Source: Microbacterium candidum (GTDB taxonomy: Bacteria; Actinomycetota; Actinomycetes; Actinomycetales; Microbacteriaceae). Taken from it: a DNA stretch of 64,000 bases. The position numbers and the translations under genes were made by a program. Below, in pieces: positions 37,514 through 47,051 of the stretch; the stretch's first letter is position 1; the number at the start of each line of letters is the position of its first letter. Location: the NCBI RefSeq assembly GCF_030315975.1, contig NZ_JASXSZ010000001.1:310001-374000 (forward strand), given 5' to 3'. Under the pieces are notes generated by a model that saw only the letters and a list, made by a program, of their open reading frames with translations, did no database searches and was not told where the DNA came from.

Positions 37514-37560
37514 TTGTGACAATCGGGAAGTCGAATCACCGGCGCTCTTTCGGATATAGT
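37514..37560 (+). promoter_or_regulatory. Divergent promoter and possible Lrp operator of the ABC operon
   Basis: TTGTGACAA at 37514-37522 is palindromic except for its centre. TATAGT at 37555-37560 is a clear -10-like hexamer, 61 bp upstream of the substrate-binding protein GTG. No good -35 element is visible, which would fit an activator-dependent promoter. Confidence 0.45.
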
Positions 37561-37621
37561 GCCGCAAAACAGGATCCGATCTTCCGACCTGTCCAAAACT
37601 CAACGAAGAGGAGGGGAGCCC

Positions 37622-39208
37622 GTGACTCGCAGACTTCGCCTTGCCGCGGTCGCACTGGCCGCTGTCGCCGCCGTCGCACTCGCCGGCTGTTCCGGCGGCA
37701 ACTCGTCGAACAACTCCAGCGGTTCCGCCAAGGGCGGCACGCTCGTCGTCGACACCGCGTTCTCACTGGAGACCGGCGACCCGGGTCGCAACTACGTCCC
37801 GACCGGGAACATGGTGCTGCACGCCGTGTACGACACCCTGCTCACCTTCCAGGGTTCGGACTCGTCGACGCCCAAGCCGGATCTCGCGACGATGACGCAG
37901 AACTCGGATGCCACCGAGTTCACCTTCAAGCTGCAGGACGGCCGCACGTTCTCGGACGGGACGCCCGTCACCGCCGATGACGTCGTGTTCTCGCTGGATC
38001 GGGTCGCCGGCATCACGGATTCGAAGGCCAACTTCCTCATGACCGGGATCACGGTCTCGAAGGTCGACGACAAGACGGTCAAGCTGACCACGGCGACCCC
38101 CTCGCTGCAGCTGCCGGCGATCATGACGAACCCCTCCCTCGCGATCCTCAACTCGAAGATCGTCAAGGAGCACGGCGGCACGACCGACAACTCCGACGCC
38201 GCGAAGTCGTGGCTGGACGCGAACTCCGCGGGTTCCGGTCCGTACAACCTGCAGTCGCTCGACCTGACCACGCAGGTGGTCATGGTGAAGAACCCGAAGT
38301 ACAACGGGACGGACAAGCCGGCGTACGACAAGATCGTCGTCCGCAACATCAGCCAGTCGTCGACGCAGCTCACGAACCTCAAGGGCGGCGACTCGAACGT
38401 CGCCGTGGACCTCTCCGGCGACCAGGTCAAGACGCTCGGCGACGGATACGTCGTCAAGTCGGTGCCGTCGGCGGAGACGCTGTTCCTCCTCATCAATCAG
38501 GACAAGGCCGTAGGCGGCGTGACGGCGAGCCCCAAGTTCGCCGAGGCCGTCCGCTACGCGCTCGACTACCCGAAGCTGCTCGAACTCGCCGGTGCGGGCT
38601 CGGTCCAGGCCACCGGCGTCATCCCGCCGATGTTCCCCGGAGCCAACAAGGAGGGCGTCAAGCAGGATCTGGAGAAGGCCAAGGCGGCGCTCAAGGACTC
38701 CGGCTACAACGGAGAGGACGTCAAGCTCCAGTTCCCGAACGACAACCCGGTCGGCGGTGTCGAGTTCACCCCCGTCGCCGAGCGCGTGCAGGAGCAGCTC
38801 AAGGCCGTCGGCATCAACGTGACCCTCGCACCCGCGCCGTTCGCGACCGAGGTCGACCCATACGTCCACGCGAAGGAAGCCTTCTCGCTCTGGTACTGGG
38901 GTCCGGACTACGCCGACTCGTCCTCGTTCCTGCCGTTCGGTCCGGGCCAGAAGGTCGGCCTCCGCGCCGGGTGGCCGACGACCGCGAGCCCGTCGATCGC
39001 CGATCTCGTCACGAAGGCGCAGAACGCGACGACGGTGGATGCGCGGAACACGGCGTTCGGCGACTACGCCCAGGCGATGCAGCAGAGCGGCCCGTTCGTC
39101 CCGCTGATCGTGCCCGGCAGCAACCTCGCGAGCGACAAGAAGGTCTCGGGTCTCCAGTACAACGTGACCTGGACCCTCGATCTCCGGACGCTGCAGCCGG
39201 CGAGCTGA
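37622..39208 (+). CDS. ABC peptide transporter substrate-binding lipoprotein (SBP family 5)
   Basis: A 528-residue extracellular binding protein for di/oligopeptides or similar solutes. The signal peptide ends in the lipobox LAGC (Cys at about residue 23), so it is lipid-anchored. The family 5 pattern appears in FTFKLQDGRTFSDGTPVTADDVVFSLDR (given in part; about 100-127). GTG at 37622 is chosen because GAGGAGGGG lies 5 bases upstream and the signal peptide starts there. First gene of a five-gene operon. Confidence 0.94.
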   Translation: MTRRLRLAAVALAAVAAVALAGCSGGNSSNNSSGSAKGGTLVVDTAFSLETGDPGRNYVPTGNMVLHAVYDTLLTFQGSDSSTPKPDLATMTQNSDATEFTFKLQDGRTFSDGTPVTADDVVFSLDRVAGITDSKANFLMTGITVSKVDDKTVKLTTATPSLQLPAIMTNPSLAILNSKIVKEHGGTTDNSDAAKSWLDANSAGSGPYNLQSLDLTTQVVMVKNPKYNGTDKPAYDKIVVRNISQSSTQLTNLKGGDSNVAVDLSGDQVKTLGDGYVVKSVPSAETLFLLINQDKAVGGVTASPKFAEAVRYALDYPKLLELAGAGSVQATGVIPPMFPGANKEGVKQDLEKAKAALKDSGYNGEDVKLQFPNDNPVGGVEFTPVAERVQEQLKAVGINVTLAPAPFATEVDPYVHAKEAFSLWYWGPDYADSSSFLPFGPGQKVGLRAGWPTTASPSIADLVTKAQNATTVDARNTAFGDYAQAMQQSGPFVPLIVPGSNLASDKKVSGLQYNVTWTLDLRTLQPAS

Positions 39209-39271
39209 TCGACGCGGTGGGGCCGGAGCATCCGGTCCCACCGCTTCCTTCTCCCATAGGAAAGCGTGCAC

Positions 39272-40339
39272 GTGACGGAGACACAGGCCATCGCCACACG
39301 GAAGACGGTACAGTCGCAGCACCAGCTGCGGCGATTCCTCAGCCGCCGCCTGATCACGAGCGTCATCCTCTTGTTCGGGATCGTCCTGGTCACGTTCTCG
39401 CTCACGGTGATCGTCCCGGGCGACCCTGTCCGCGCGGCTCTCGGCGAGGGCGCCTCGTCCAATCAGGCCACGGTGAACGCGTTCCGTCAGAAGTACGGAC
39501 TGGACGAGCCCGTCCCGATCCGGTTTCTCAAATACGTCGGGAATCTGCTGCGCGGAGATCTCGGCACGTCGATGACCACCGGTCAGCCGATCTCGAGCGA
39601 TCTCGCCAAGGCAGTCCCCGCCACCGGCGAGGTCGCGTTCTACGCGATCATCATCAGCCTCGCCGTCGCGATCGTCCTCGGCACGTTCGCCGCGTACCGA
39701 CGCGGCAAGGTCGGCGACCAGGTGGTGCGCGTCGTCACGCTCATCGGACTGAGCGTCCCGACGTTCTGGATGGCGATCCTCTGCTACCAGCTCTTCTTCA
39801 TGAACCTGCACTGGGTCAGCGGGTCCGGACGGATCTCTCCGACGATCAATCCCCCTCCGCACATCACCGGGTTCTACACGATCGACTACATGCTCAACGG
39901 CGACCCCGTCGGGTTCTTCGACGCCACGAGCCACCTCGCACTGCCCGTTCTCGTGCTGAGCCTGTTCACGATCGCGACGCTCACCCGCTTCGTCCGGACA
40001 TCCGTCCTCGAGGTGCTCGACATGGACTACGCACGCGCCGCCCGGGCGAAGGGACTGCCGACGCGCCGCGTCGTCGTCGGCTACGTGCTGCGCGGCGCTG
40101 CGCTTCCGATCCTCACGCTCGTCGGCATCGCCTTCGGCAGCCTCCTCTCGGGAACCGTCCTCGTCGAGGCCGTCTTCGCGTGGCCAGGACTCGGGACGTA
40201 TGCGTACAACGCGTCGAAGAATCTCGACCTCCTCGCCGTCACCGGTGTCGGTCTCGTCGTCGGGATCATCTTCGTCGTGATCAACCTCATCGTCGACATC
40301 CTGTACGGCGTCCTCGACCCCAGGGTGCGACTGTCATGA
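39272..40339 (+). CDS. ABC peptide transporter permease (DppB-like)
   Basis: A 355-residue membrane permease with about six helices. The N-terminal LLFGIVLVTFSLTVIVPGDPVRAALG is typical of DppB/OppB, and the EAA loop (DYARAARAKGLPTRRVV) contacts the ATPases. Two GTG codons are candidates: 39266 and 39272. AGGAAAG at 39258-39264 fits the second much better. The stop overlaps the next ATG. Confidence 0.93.
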   Translation: MTETQAIATRKTVQSQHQLRRFLSRRLITSVILLFGIVLVTFSLTVIVPGDPVRAALGEGASSNQATVNAFRQKYGLDEPVPIRFLKYVGNLLRGDLGTSMTTGQPISSDLAKAVPATGEVAFYAIIISLAVAIVLGTFAAYRRGKVGDQVVRVVTLIGLSVPTFWMAILCYQLFFMNLHWVSGSGRISPTINPPPHITGFYTIDYMLNGDPVGFFDATSHLALPVLVLSLFTIATLTRFVRTSVLEVLDMDYARAARAKGLPTRRVVVGYVLRGAALPILTLVGIAFGSLLSGTVLVEAVFAWPGLGTYAYNASKNLDLLAVTGVGLVVGIIFVVINLIVDILYGVLDPRVRLS

Positions 40340-41241
40340 GACTCCTGACTCCGGGCATGCCCGACGTGAAGAAGAAGCGGCGCTTCATCCCCGCCGCGTG
40401 GCGCACGCCGCTCGCCGTGATCGGCGCGGTCATCGCGATCGGATGGATCATCGTCGCCCTGCTGGCACCGTGGATCGCTCCTCACGATCCGCTCGCCCAG
40501 GATCTGCCGCGACTCGCCCCGCCCAGCGCGGAGGCGATCATGGGGACGGACGGGAACGGCCGCGATGTCTTCTCCCGTCTGCTCTACGGCGCACAGACCA
40601 CCATCCCGCTCGCCCTCGCGCTCGTCGTGTGCGCCATGATCATCGGCACCATCATCGGGGCCGCGGCCGGCTACTTCGGCGCCGCGGTCGACGAGGTGCT
40701 CATGCGCATCACGGACATGGTGATGGCGTTCCCCACCGTGATTCTCGCGATGGTGATCGCGGCATCCCTCGGCCCGTCCATCCTGAACGCGGTCATCGCG
40801 GGAATCATCGTCGCGTGGCCCCCGTACGCCCGCATCACCCGCTCCCTGGTGCTCGGGCTGCGCACCCAGAACTACGTCGTCGCCGGTCGACTCCTGGGAT
40901 CGTCGCCGTTCCGGTCGCTGCGGCGGGACGTCCTGCCGAACATCGCCGGCCCGGTGCTCGTGCTCGCGTCGCTCGACATCGGCACGGCGATCCTGCTGTT
41001 GTCGGGACTCTCTTTCCTCGGTCTCGGCGCACAGCCGCCGACGCCGGAGTGGGGCGCGATGATCTCGTCGGCCATGCAGAACACCACGGCGTGGTGGCTC
41101 GGGGCGTTCCCCGGCCTCGCCATCCTGACGGTCGTCCTCGCCTTCAACTTCATCGGCGACTCGCTCCGCGACGCGCTCGACCCGTTGGCCGCGCGCGAGC
41201 GCGAAGCCGAGATCCCCACGTCTCTGGAGCGTGTCGCATGA
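40336..41241 (+). CDS. ABC peptide transporter permease (DppC-like)
   Basis: A 301-residue second permease subunit with a cytoplasmic N-terminus and six predicted helices. LAPWIAPHDPLAQD, GTDGNGRDVFSRLLYGAQTT and the C-terminal LSFLGLGAQPPTPEWG are DppC/OppC signatures. ATGA overlap with the preceding gene and the following gene shows tight co-translation. Confidence 0.94.
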   Translation: MRLLTPGMPDVKKKRRFIPAAWRTPLAVIGAVIAIGWIIVALLAPWIAPHDPLAQDLPRLAPPSAEAIMGTDGNGRDVFSRLLYGAQTTIPLALALVVCAMIIGTIIGAAAGYFGAAVDEVLMRITDMVMAFPTVILAMVIAASLGPSILNAVIAGIIVAWPPYARITRSLVLGLRTQNYVVAGRLLGSSPFRSLRRDVLPNIAGPVLVLASLDIGTAILLLSGLSFLGLGAQPPTPEWGAMISSAMQNTTAWWLGAFPGLAILTVVLAFNFIGDSLRDALDPLAAREREAEIPTSLERVA

Positions 41242-42062
41242 CCGCGCTGCAGATCCGGGACCTCCATGTCCTCCTCGGGAACGACAAGCGCAACCGTGCG
41301 GAGGTCGTGAAGGGCATCGATCTCGACCTCGCCGCCGGGAGGATCCAGGGCCTGGCCGGCGAGTCGGGGTCCGGCAAGAGCATGACAGCCATGGCGATCC
41401 TCGGGCTCCTGCCCGCGGGCGGAGTCGCGACCGGCTCCATCCGGCTCGGCGACGACACGGAGCTCGTCGGCATGCGAAACAAGGCGTACCGGAAGATCCG
41501 CGGGCGCCGCATCGGCATGGTCTTCCAAGACCCGTCCGCGAGCCTGCATCCCCAGATCACCGTCGGCTCGCAGCTGACCGACGGGATGCGCGCACACCTT
41601 CCGCTCTCGAAGGCGCAGGCCCGGGCACGGGCGGTGGAACTGCTGGAGCTGGTCCGCGTGCCGTCTCCGCAGGAGGCGCTCGGCAAGTATCCGCACCAGT
41701 TCTCCGGCGGTCAGAGGCAGCGCATCGCGATCGCGATCGCTCTCGCGTGCGAGCCGGAGGTGCTGCTGGCCGATGAGCCGACGACGGCGCTGGATGTCAC
41801 GGTCCAGGCCGGGATCCTCCATCTCCTCCGCGATCTGGCCACAGAGAAGAGTCTCGCCGTTCTGCTGGTGACGCACGATCTCGGCGTGATGAGCGCCATC
41901 GCCGATGACGTCGCGGTGATGCGCGGCGGACGGATCGTGGAGACCGGCAGTCGACGCCAGATCTTCACGGATCCGCAGCATCCGTACACGCGCGAGCTGC
42001 TGGATGCGATGCCCGACGCGCAGGAGTCACTCGTCGACGCACCCGAGGGGGATGACACGTGA
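41238..42062 (+). CDS. ABC peptide transporter ATP-binding protein (DppD-like)
   Basis: A 274-residue ATPase. Walker A GESGSGKS is near 41-48, the signature FSGGQRQR near 155-162, Walker B VLLADEPT and the switch His in LLVTHDLG follow. The C-terminal QHPYTRELLDAMP is the beginning of the oligopeptide-type extension, which is short here and lacks the Cys cluster of iron-sulfur DppD proteins. Overlaps both neighbours. Confidence 0.93.
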   Translation: MTALQIRDLHVLLGNDKRNRAEVVKGIDLDLAAGRIQGLAGESGSGKSMTAMAILGLLPAGGVATGSIRLGDDTELVGMRNKAYRKIRGRRIGMVFQDPSASLHPQITVGSQLTDGMRAHLPLSKAQARARAVELLELVRVPSPQEALGKYPHQFSGGQRQRIAIAIALACEPEVLLADEPTTALDVTVQAGILHLLRDLATEKSLAVLLVTHDLGVMSAIADDVAVMRGGRIVETGSRRQIFTDPQHPYTRELLDAMPDAQESLVDAPEGDDT

Positions 42063-42928
42063 GCGACTTCGCTTCAGAGACCGCCCGCCCCGTCCTTCGT
42101 GTCGACGACCTCGTCGTCGAATACGGGGGCCGTACGGCATTCCGCGCCGTCGACGGCATCTCTCTCGAGATCGCGGCCGGCGAAGTGCTCGCGCTCGTCG
42201 GCGAGAGCGGGTGCGGCAAGTCGTCGACGGCGCGTGCGGTGATCGGCATGGAACGACCCCACTCCGGCACGGTGCTCTACCGCGGGATGCCGGTGAAGCC
42301 GCTGAGCTTCCACGCGAGGCCGAAGGAGCTCACCGCCATCCAGATGGTCTTCCAAGACCCGAACTCGTCCCTCAATCCGCGCCGTCGGGTCGCCCAGCTG
42401 ATCGCCGACGGATCGCGTGCGGCGCGCCTGCGCGGTCTGGACACGGAGACGCCTTCGCACTGGCTGTCGGCCGTCGGCCTGTCACCCGCGCTCGAGAACC
42501 GGTATCCGTATCAGCTCTCCGGCGGACAGCGCCAGCGCGTCGCGATCGCCCGCGCGCTCGCCGCACGCCCCGATCTCATCGTCGCCGACGAGCCGATCTC
42601 GGCGCTGGATGCATCCGCCCAGGCGTCTGTGGCGGGGATGATGCGAGAGCTCTGCATCGCCTCGGGTGCGGCGATGCTGTTCATCTCCCACGACCTCTCC
42701 GTCGTGCGGCTGATGGCCGATCGGGTGGCGGTCATGTACCGCGGGCGGATCGTGGAGTCGGGGTCGACCCAGGTGGTCTGGGACCACCCGGTGCACCCTT
42801 ATACCGAAGCGCTGCTCGCGGCCATCCCGCATCCGGACGGCGAAGGCGCGCTGCCTGCGGCACCGGCCTCCGAGGCGCCCGCCTCCTGGACGAGCCACAT
42901 CGAGGAGGCCCACGGGCGCACCCGCTGA
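42059..42928 (+). CDS. ABC peptide transporter ATP-binding protein (DppF-like)
   Basis: A 289-residue partner ATPase with Walker A GESGCGKS (about 44-51), Q-loop VFQDPNSSLNPRR, signature LSGGQRQR and Walker B LIVADEPISALD. The C-terminal HPVHPYTEALLAAIP is the oligopeptide-transport extension. GTG start overlaps the previous gene. The operon ends here, convergent with the MFS gene 74 bp away; no clear hairpin is seen between them. Confidence 0.93.
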   Translation: MSDFASETARPVLRVDDLVVEYGGRTAFRAVDGISLEIAAGEVLALVGESGCGKSSTARAVIGMERPHSGTVLYRGMPVKPLSFHARPKELTAIQMVFQDPNSSLNPRRRVAQLIADGSRAARLRGLDTETPSHWLSAVGLSPALENRYPYQLSGGQRQRVAIARALAARPDLIVADEPISALDASAQASVAGMMRELCIASGAAMLFISHDLSVVRLMADRVAVMYRGRIVESGSTQVVWDHPVHPYTEALLAAIPHPDGEGALPAAPASEAPASWTSHIEEAHGRTR

Positions 42929-43002
42929 CGCGGCACGACAGAACTCCCGATCAGCGGTGGGGTGCGGTCGCGGCGTGAGCCGGCGGTGGCCACCTCGCCG
43001 CC

Positions 43003-44253
43003 TCAGCGCACAGCGCGGATCGGCAGCACGGCCAGCGCGCCGCCCACGGTGATGAGCCCGGAGAGGATGAGCAGCGCACTGTAACCGCCGAGCATGCCGA
43101 CGATGACGCCGCCGAGGAGTGGGGCGAGCACTTGCGGGAGGGTGTTCGCGACGTACATCACGCCCAGATCCTTGCCGCGCTCGCCGGCCTCGGGAAGGAC
43201 CTCGGTGACGAGCGCGTAGTCGACGGCGAGGTAGGCGCCGAGACCGCATCCGAAGATCAGCACGCCGATCATCATTCCTGCCCAGGTGGGTACGAGGGCG
43301 AGCGTGACGGTGCCGACGGCGAGCAGGACGCAGCTGCTCCAGACGAACGGCTTGCGACGGCGAAGACGGTCGGAGAGATAGCCCGCGACGAGGCAGCAGA
43401 CGGTCGCGCCGAGGGTGGACAGCGCGATGAGGACGAGCACTTCGGTGCTCGGGTCTTCGATGTGGAGGGTGTCCTGCACGATGAAATACAGGTAAACGAT
43501 GGGCACGGTGGTGCCCAGCTGCATGAGGAACCGGCAGATCCACGCCCATCCGAAGTCGGGGTGGGCGATCGGATTCACCCAGAACGAGCGGAGGAAGTCG
43601 ACCACGGTCGGCCGATCTCGCTCGCCGGGCAGGAGCCGGATCTCGCGGGTGAAGAAGACGAACGGCAGGGTCAGCGCCGCTCCGAGGATCGCGACGGCGG
43701 CGTAGCCGGCGAACGTCGTCGTGAACACGAGTGCGACCAGGGCGACGCCGAGGAGCGCGCCGAGGGGTTGGGGGAATCCTGCCCACGCGGAGACGACGCC
43801 GCGCTGGCGGCGCGGGACGAGGTCGGGGATACTCGCGGCGATGGCGGCCGCGACGAGGCTGAAGCCCGCTTGCGCTGACACCCAGCAGACGAGCACACCG
43901 GCCACGGTGGTCTGGGCGCCGAGGAGCACGAGAAAGGCCGCGCCGATCACCGTCCCCGCCAGAATCCACGGACGGCGCCTGCCCCACCGGGACGTCGTCA
44001 CGTCGGAGGCGAGGCCGGTGAGGGGGGTGATGACGATGGTGATCAAGTACCCGAGCGAGGAGATCAGCGCGAGTGCGCCGACCTTGTCGGCGGGGGCGAT
44101 GTGATCGAGCTGCGCGGGCAGCAGCAGCTGGGCGGGGCTGATCGACGCCATCCACAGGCCGATGTTGGCGAGGCACAGCATGCCGATCCAGCTCGGTCTG
44201 ACGTCGACATCGGGTTCCGCCAAGGCTGACGGGGTCGTCTGGGTGGTGGTCAT
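43003..44253 (-). CDS. MFS transporter
   Basis: A 416-residue permease with twelve hydrophobic segments. The loop 2-3 motif appears as GLASDVTTSRWGRRRPWIL (about 75-93), which resembles glycoside-cation symporter-like (GPH) or sugar-type MFS proteins. It lies 30 bp downstream of the ceramidase gene on the same strand and has a good AAGGAG ribosome site, so it is the last gene of a tetR-ceramidase-MFS series. The likely cargo is the ceramidase substrate or product, or an unrelated solute. Confidence 0.87.
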   Translation of the reverse strand: MTTTQTTPSALAEPDVDVRPSWIGMLCLANIGLWMASISPAQLLLPAQLDHIAPADKVGALALISSLGYLITIVITPLTGLASDVTTSRWGRRRPWILAGTVIGAAFLVLLGAQTTVAGVLVCWVSAQAGFSLVAAAIAASIPDLVPRRQRGVVSAWAGFPQPLGALLGVALVALVFTTTFAGYAAVAILGAALTLPFVFFTREIRLLPGERDRPTVVDFLRSFWVNPIAHPDFGWAWICRFLMQLGTTVPIVYLYFIVQDTLHIEDPSTEVLVLIALSTLGATVCCLVAGYLSDRLRRRKPFVWSSCVLLAVGTVTLALVPTWAGMMIGVLIFGCGLGAYLAVDYALVTEVLPEAGERGKDLGVMYVANTLPQVLAPLLGGVIVGMLGGYSALLILSGLITVGGALAVLPIRAVR

Positions 44254-44283
44254 CCGGATTGCGCTCCTTTGCGGTGACGGATC

Positions 44284-46236
44284 TCAGCGAACGTCAAAGG
44301 GATCGGTTGCACGATCGAGTCCGCGACGCCTACCTCCGGCATCCACCGCATCGCCCAGATAGCGGAGTCGGTATCTGCCGGGTACGGCGTCGGCGGGGAT
44401 CGTCCAGGTGAGCGTGATGCGGGAGGCACCGGCGCCGAGCGGCTCCCAGCGGAAAGTGGTCGACCAGTCGCCGTCATCGGCGATCGTCCTCCAGCCGGTG
44501 CCTTCCGCGCGCTGCACCTCGAGGTGGGTGCCGCCGTTGCGGAGTCGGTTGTTGGGGTGTGCGCCGAGGAAGACAGCAGTGACGGTGGACCCGCGGTCGT
44601 GCTGCGCGGCGGGAGCCGCCAGCACGTCACCGAGGGCGTGCCCCGGGATGGCGCGGTCCGGCTTCGGCGTCGTCCGCTTGCCCGTCACACGCGCACGCGC
44701 GGGAGACGGAGTCCGATCCAGCGGGATGCCGTCACGCATCTGGGTGGCGAGGCGTGCGACGGCTTCCTGATAGACGGGGAGCTGCCAGCGGCCGAAGAAG
44801 GTGGCGCCGCCTTCGTATCGTTGCTGTCCGTACTCCTCGGGAGTCGTGAGGTAGCCGGCGTCCTCATTGGAGTATCCGGCAGCCAGGACGTCGTTCAGGT
44901 CCGCGCCGACGATCTCTGCCACCACGCGACGGATCCGCAGTCCCGCGGTGATGGTGGGTTCGCAGGGCAAGCAGACGAGGTAGAGACTCCCGATGCGGAT
45001 GAGCTGGATGGGGACCACGTGCGGTACGAGGCCGAGTCTGCGAACGAGCCAGGCCGGCATCATCAGCGACTTCGGCGCCTGCGCATCACGGAGCCGGGGC
45101 CACAGTCTGTAGGCGATCGCGGACCAGAGTTCGGGGAACCGGTTGCGGTCCTGGGAGAACCCGGCGAAGCCCGGTCCCTCGTCCGTCCCGGCGAACTCGG
45201 CTGCACCGGGGATCGCACCCAGCGTGCGATGCGATCGCCCGTCGCCCGTGTACTCCGGTGAGACGGTGACGTCGGACAAGCGCACCGAGATCGTGCGCGC
45301 ATCGACTCCACCTGTGAGGCGCTCGGCGCCGTCGACGAGCGCTGCGGCCGCCTCATACTGGCGCAGGCCGATCTGTCGAGTGTTCTCGAACTCGTCGGCG
45401 GTCGGTCCGCTCCCCGGTGCGTGATTCAGATTCGGAGACATGTCTCCGGCATCGGTCTGCGCGAACGCCGCAACGAGGCCGGGACGTCCGGAGAGATAGT
45501 CGACGCCCGCGACCGCGCGCTCCCAGTGATACGCCGCGTAGCCCTTGTTGTCGCCGCTGATGAGGGTGTTGCGATTCGTCATGCTGGTGCCGTGCGTCGC
45601 GAACCAGTTGACGGCGCCGACCAAGTCGCCATCGCGCTTGATGGTCAGCACCGTGGTCTGCGGATTCACGGCGCCACGGAAGACCTCCCGCTCGTCGTCG
45701 GGATTGCGCAGCCAGGAGGCGAGTGAACGGTTGGTGCTCGCGTCATGAAGCTCGCCGTGCGCGAGCGCGAGCTCCGACGGCGCGAGATCGTCGTGCGCGG
45801 CCCGCGCGGCGAGGACGATGCCGTCGACGACAGCCTGGTGGTTCTGTTCGAGCATCCCGCCGGAGTTCGAGAAGAACGCCATCTCCCGCCCGTAGCCCGC
45901 GGGGCCTGCATGCGTGTGCGTCGCCGTGATGCACACGTTGTGGGTCGAGTAGGTCTCGCCGTACACGGCGCCGAGCCGGCGGATGACCTCATCGCGAAGC
46001 ACGTCGGTGATCTCGCAGAGGTCGCAGACCACGAGGAGCACTCGGCTCCCACCGGACGCGATGACGAATGCGCGGGCCCGTTGTCGCAGGTGGATGCCCG
46101 TCGTGCGCTGCGCGGCTTTGGCGTATCCCTGCATCCCGCACCCCGCCGGCTGGCCGGTGATGTCTCCGATTCCCCGCCCCGCAAGGAATCCTCCGCCCTC
46201 GCAGGCATCCGTCGAATCAACCAGTTCCGCAGGCAT
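44284..46236 (-). CDS. Neutral/alkaline ceramidase
   Basis: A 650-residue member of the neutral ceramidase family, zinc amidohydrolases that split ceramide into sphingosine and fatty acid. GRGIGDITGQPAGCGMQGYA begins the catalytic domain (about 21-40). Zinc ligands are expected in ATHTHAGP (105-112). HGTSM (215-219) holds the serine that is catalytic in the Pseudomonas enzyme. A C-terminal beta-sandwich follows from about 540. No signal peptide is visible at this start, unlike most secreted homologues. A tetR gene precedes it and a palindromic operator lies at 46280-46310. Confidence 0.9.
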   Translation of the reverse strand: MPAELVDSTDACEGGGFLAGRGIGDITGQPAGCGMQGYAKAAQRTTGIHLRQRARAFVIASGGSRVLLVVCDLCEITDVLRDEVIRRLGAVYGETYSTHNVCITATHTHAGPAGYGREMAFFSNSGGMLEQNHQAVVDGIVLAARAAHDDLAPSELALAHGELHDASTNRSLASWLRNPDDEREVFRGAVNPQTTVLTIKRDGDLVGAVNWFATHGTSMTNRNTLISGDNKGYAAYHWERAVAGVDYLSGRPGLVAAFAQTDAGDMSPNLNHAPGSGPTADEFENTRQIGLRQYEAAAALVDGAERLTGGVDARTISVRLSDVTVSPEYTGDGRSHRTLGAIPGAAEFAGTDEGPGFAGFSQDRNRFPELWSAIAYRLWPRLRDAQAPKSLMMPAWLVRRLGLVPHVVPIQLIRIGSLYLVCLPCEPTITAGLRIRRVVAEIVGADLNDVLAAGYSNEDAGYLTTPEEYGQQRYEGGATFFGRWQLPVYQEAVARLATQMRDGIPLDRTPSPARARVTGKRTTPKPDRAIPGHALGDVLAAPAAQHDRGSTVTAVFLGAHPNNRLRNGGTHLEVQRAEGTGWRTIADDGDWSTTFRWEPLGAGASRITLTWTIPADAVPGRYRLRYLGDAVDAGGRRRGLDRATDPFDVR

Positions 46237-46279
46237 CGTCGCCCCCTTCCGCCATCACATGATGCGGGAGGAGGGCATA

Positions 46280-46310
46280 CTTGGTCAAGTGACCGAGTCA
46301 ATTGACCAAG
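46280..46310. promoter_or_regulatory. Palindromic operator and promoter of the ceramidase gene
   Basis: CTTGGTCAA and TTGACCAAG form perfect 9-bp arms 13 bp apart. On the reverse strand TTGACT, 16 bp, then TATGCC forms a candidate -35/-10 pair that the palindrome covers. It lies between the end of tetR and the ceramidase start, the expected place for a TetR-type repressor site. Confidence 0.7.
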
Positions 46311-46325
46311 AAGTGGATGTCGACG

Positions 46326-46925
46326 TCAGGTCTTCCGTCGAGCCAGGGACAGGACATGGCGTCCGGCCAGCTCGAGAATCGCCCAGACGTCCGCGTCGTC
46401 GGCATCGTTGAGGTACTGGAGCTCTGCGCCCTCGAGCACGGAGGCGAGGTACCGCTGCACGACACTGAACGGCACCGTCCACTCGAGCGCGTTGCGGGAT
46501 GCGAAATCCTCCAGGTGGCGGCCGACGTCGTCCATGTAACGGTCGTACTGCAGCTTCGCGACGTCGGCGAGCTCCGGCACCCGGGCGACATACGTCATCA
46601 ACTCGTACGTCAGCCGGGTCTCATCCGAGAAGTCCCGCACGTGATCTGCATACCCGCGGAGCGCGCCCAGCAGTTGCTTCTCCGGATCGACGCCACGGGC
46701 GAGGGCGTCTTCCACCGGCCGGATGGTGTGGTCCGCGATCGCATCGATGACCTGTTCGAACAGCTCGGCCTTCGATCGGAACGCGTAGTGGATGGTGCCG
46801 AGCGGAACACCCGCCTCGGTGGCGATCGCTCGGGTCGTCGCGCCGATGACACCCTCGCGGCACATGACGCGGATCGCGGCTTCAGTGAGCATGGCGCGCC
46901 GCTCTGCCACAGGCACTCTCGCCAC
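46326..46925 (-). CDS. TetR-family transcriptional regulator
   Basis: A 199-residue repressor. The helix-turn-helix covers residues 12-57 with TTRAIATEAGVPLGTIHYAF (30-49), the TetR hallmark. The C-terminal ligand-binding domain is divergent. The gene is upstream of and in line with the ceramidase and MFS genes, and the palindrome at 46280-46310 is its most likely site. The ligand may be a lipid amide or its product, an inference from the neighbouring ceramidase. Confidence 0.9.
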   Translation of the reverse strand: MARVPVAERRAMLTEAAIRVMCREGVIGATTRAIATEAGVPLGTIHYAFRSKAELFEQVIDAIADHTIRPVEDALARGVDPEKQLLGALRGYADHVRDFSDETRLTYELMTYVARVPELADVAKLQYDRYMDDVGRHLEDFASRNALEWTVPFSVVQRYLASVLEGAELQYLNDADDADVWAILELAGRHVLSLARRKT

Positions 46926-47051
46926 CGAAATCTCCGCTCCGCCGCTGTTTCGCCATCGAATGAGGTCGCTCAGAGCGACAGCCTGGCCCGACTCTACGCG
47001 ACGTGTCCTGGGCGGCCGAGCACGGGACCGCGGAGCCGATCGCCGCTGACG

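Noticed and set aside
37496..37621. Riboswitch before the peptide ABC operon
   Set aside because: The leader is about 55 nt and no conserved riboswitch fold is recognisable.
38209..40335. Apparent very long open frame through the substrate-binding protein and first permease
   Set aside because: Only its last part (from 40336) has permease motifs; the rest is out of frame with two well-supported genes.
46965..46979. Short inverted repeat GTCGCT/AGCGAC upstream of tetR as a second operator
   Set aside because: It does not resemble the palindrome at 46280-46310 and is too short to support alone.
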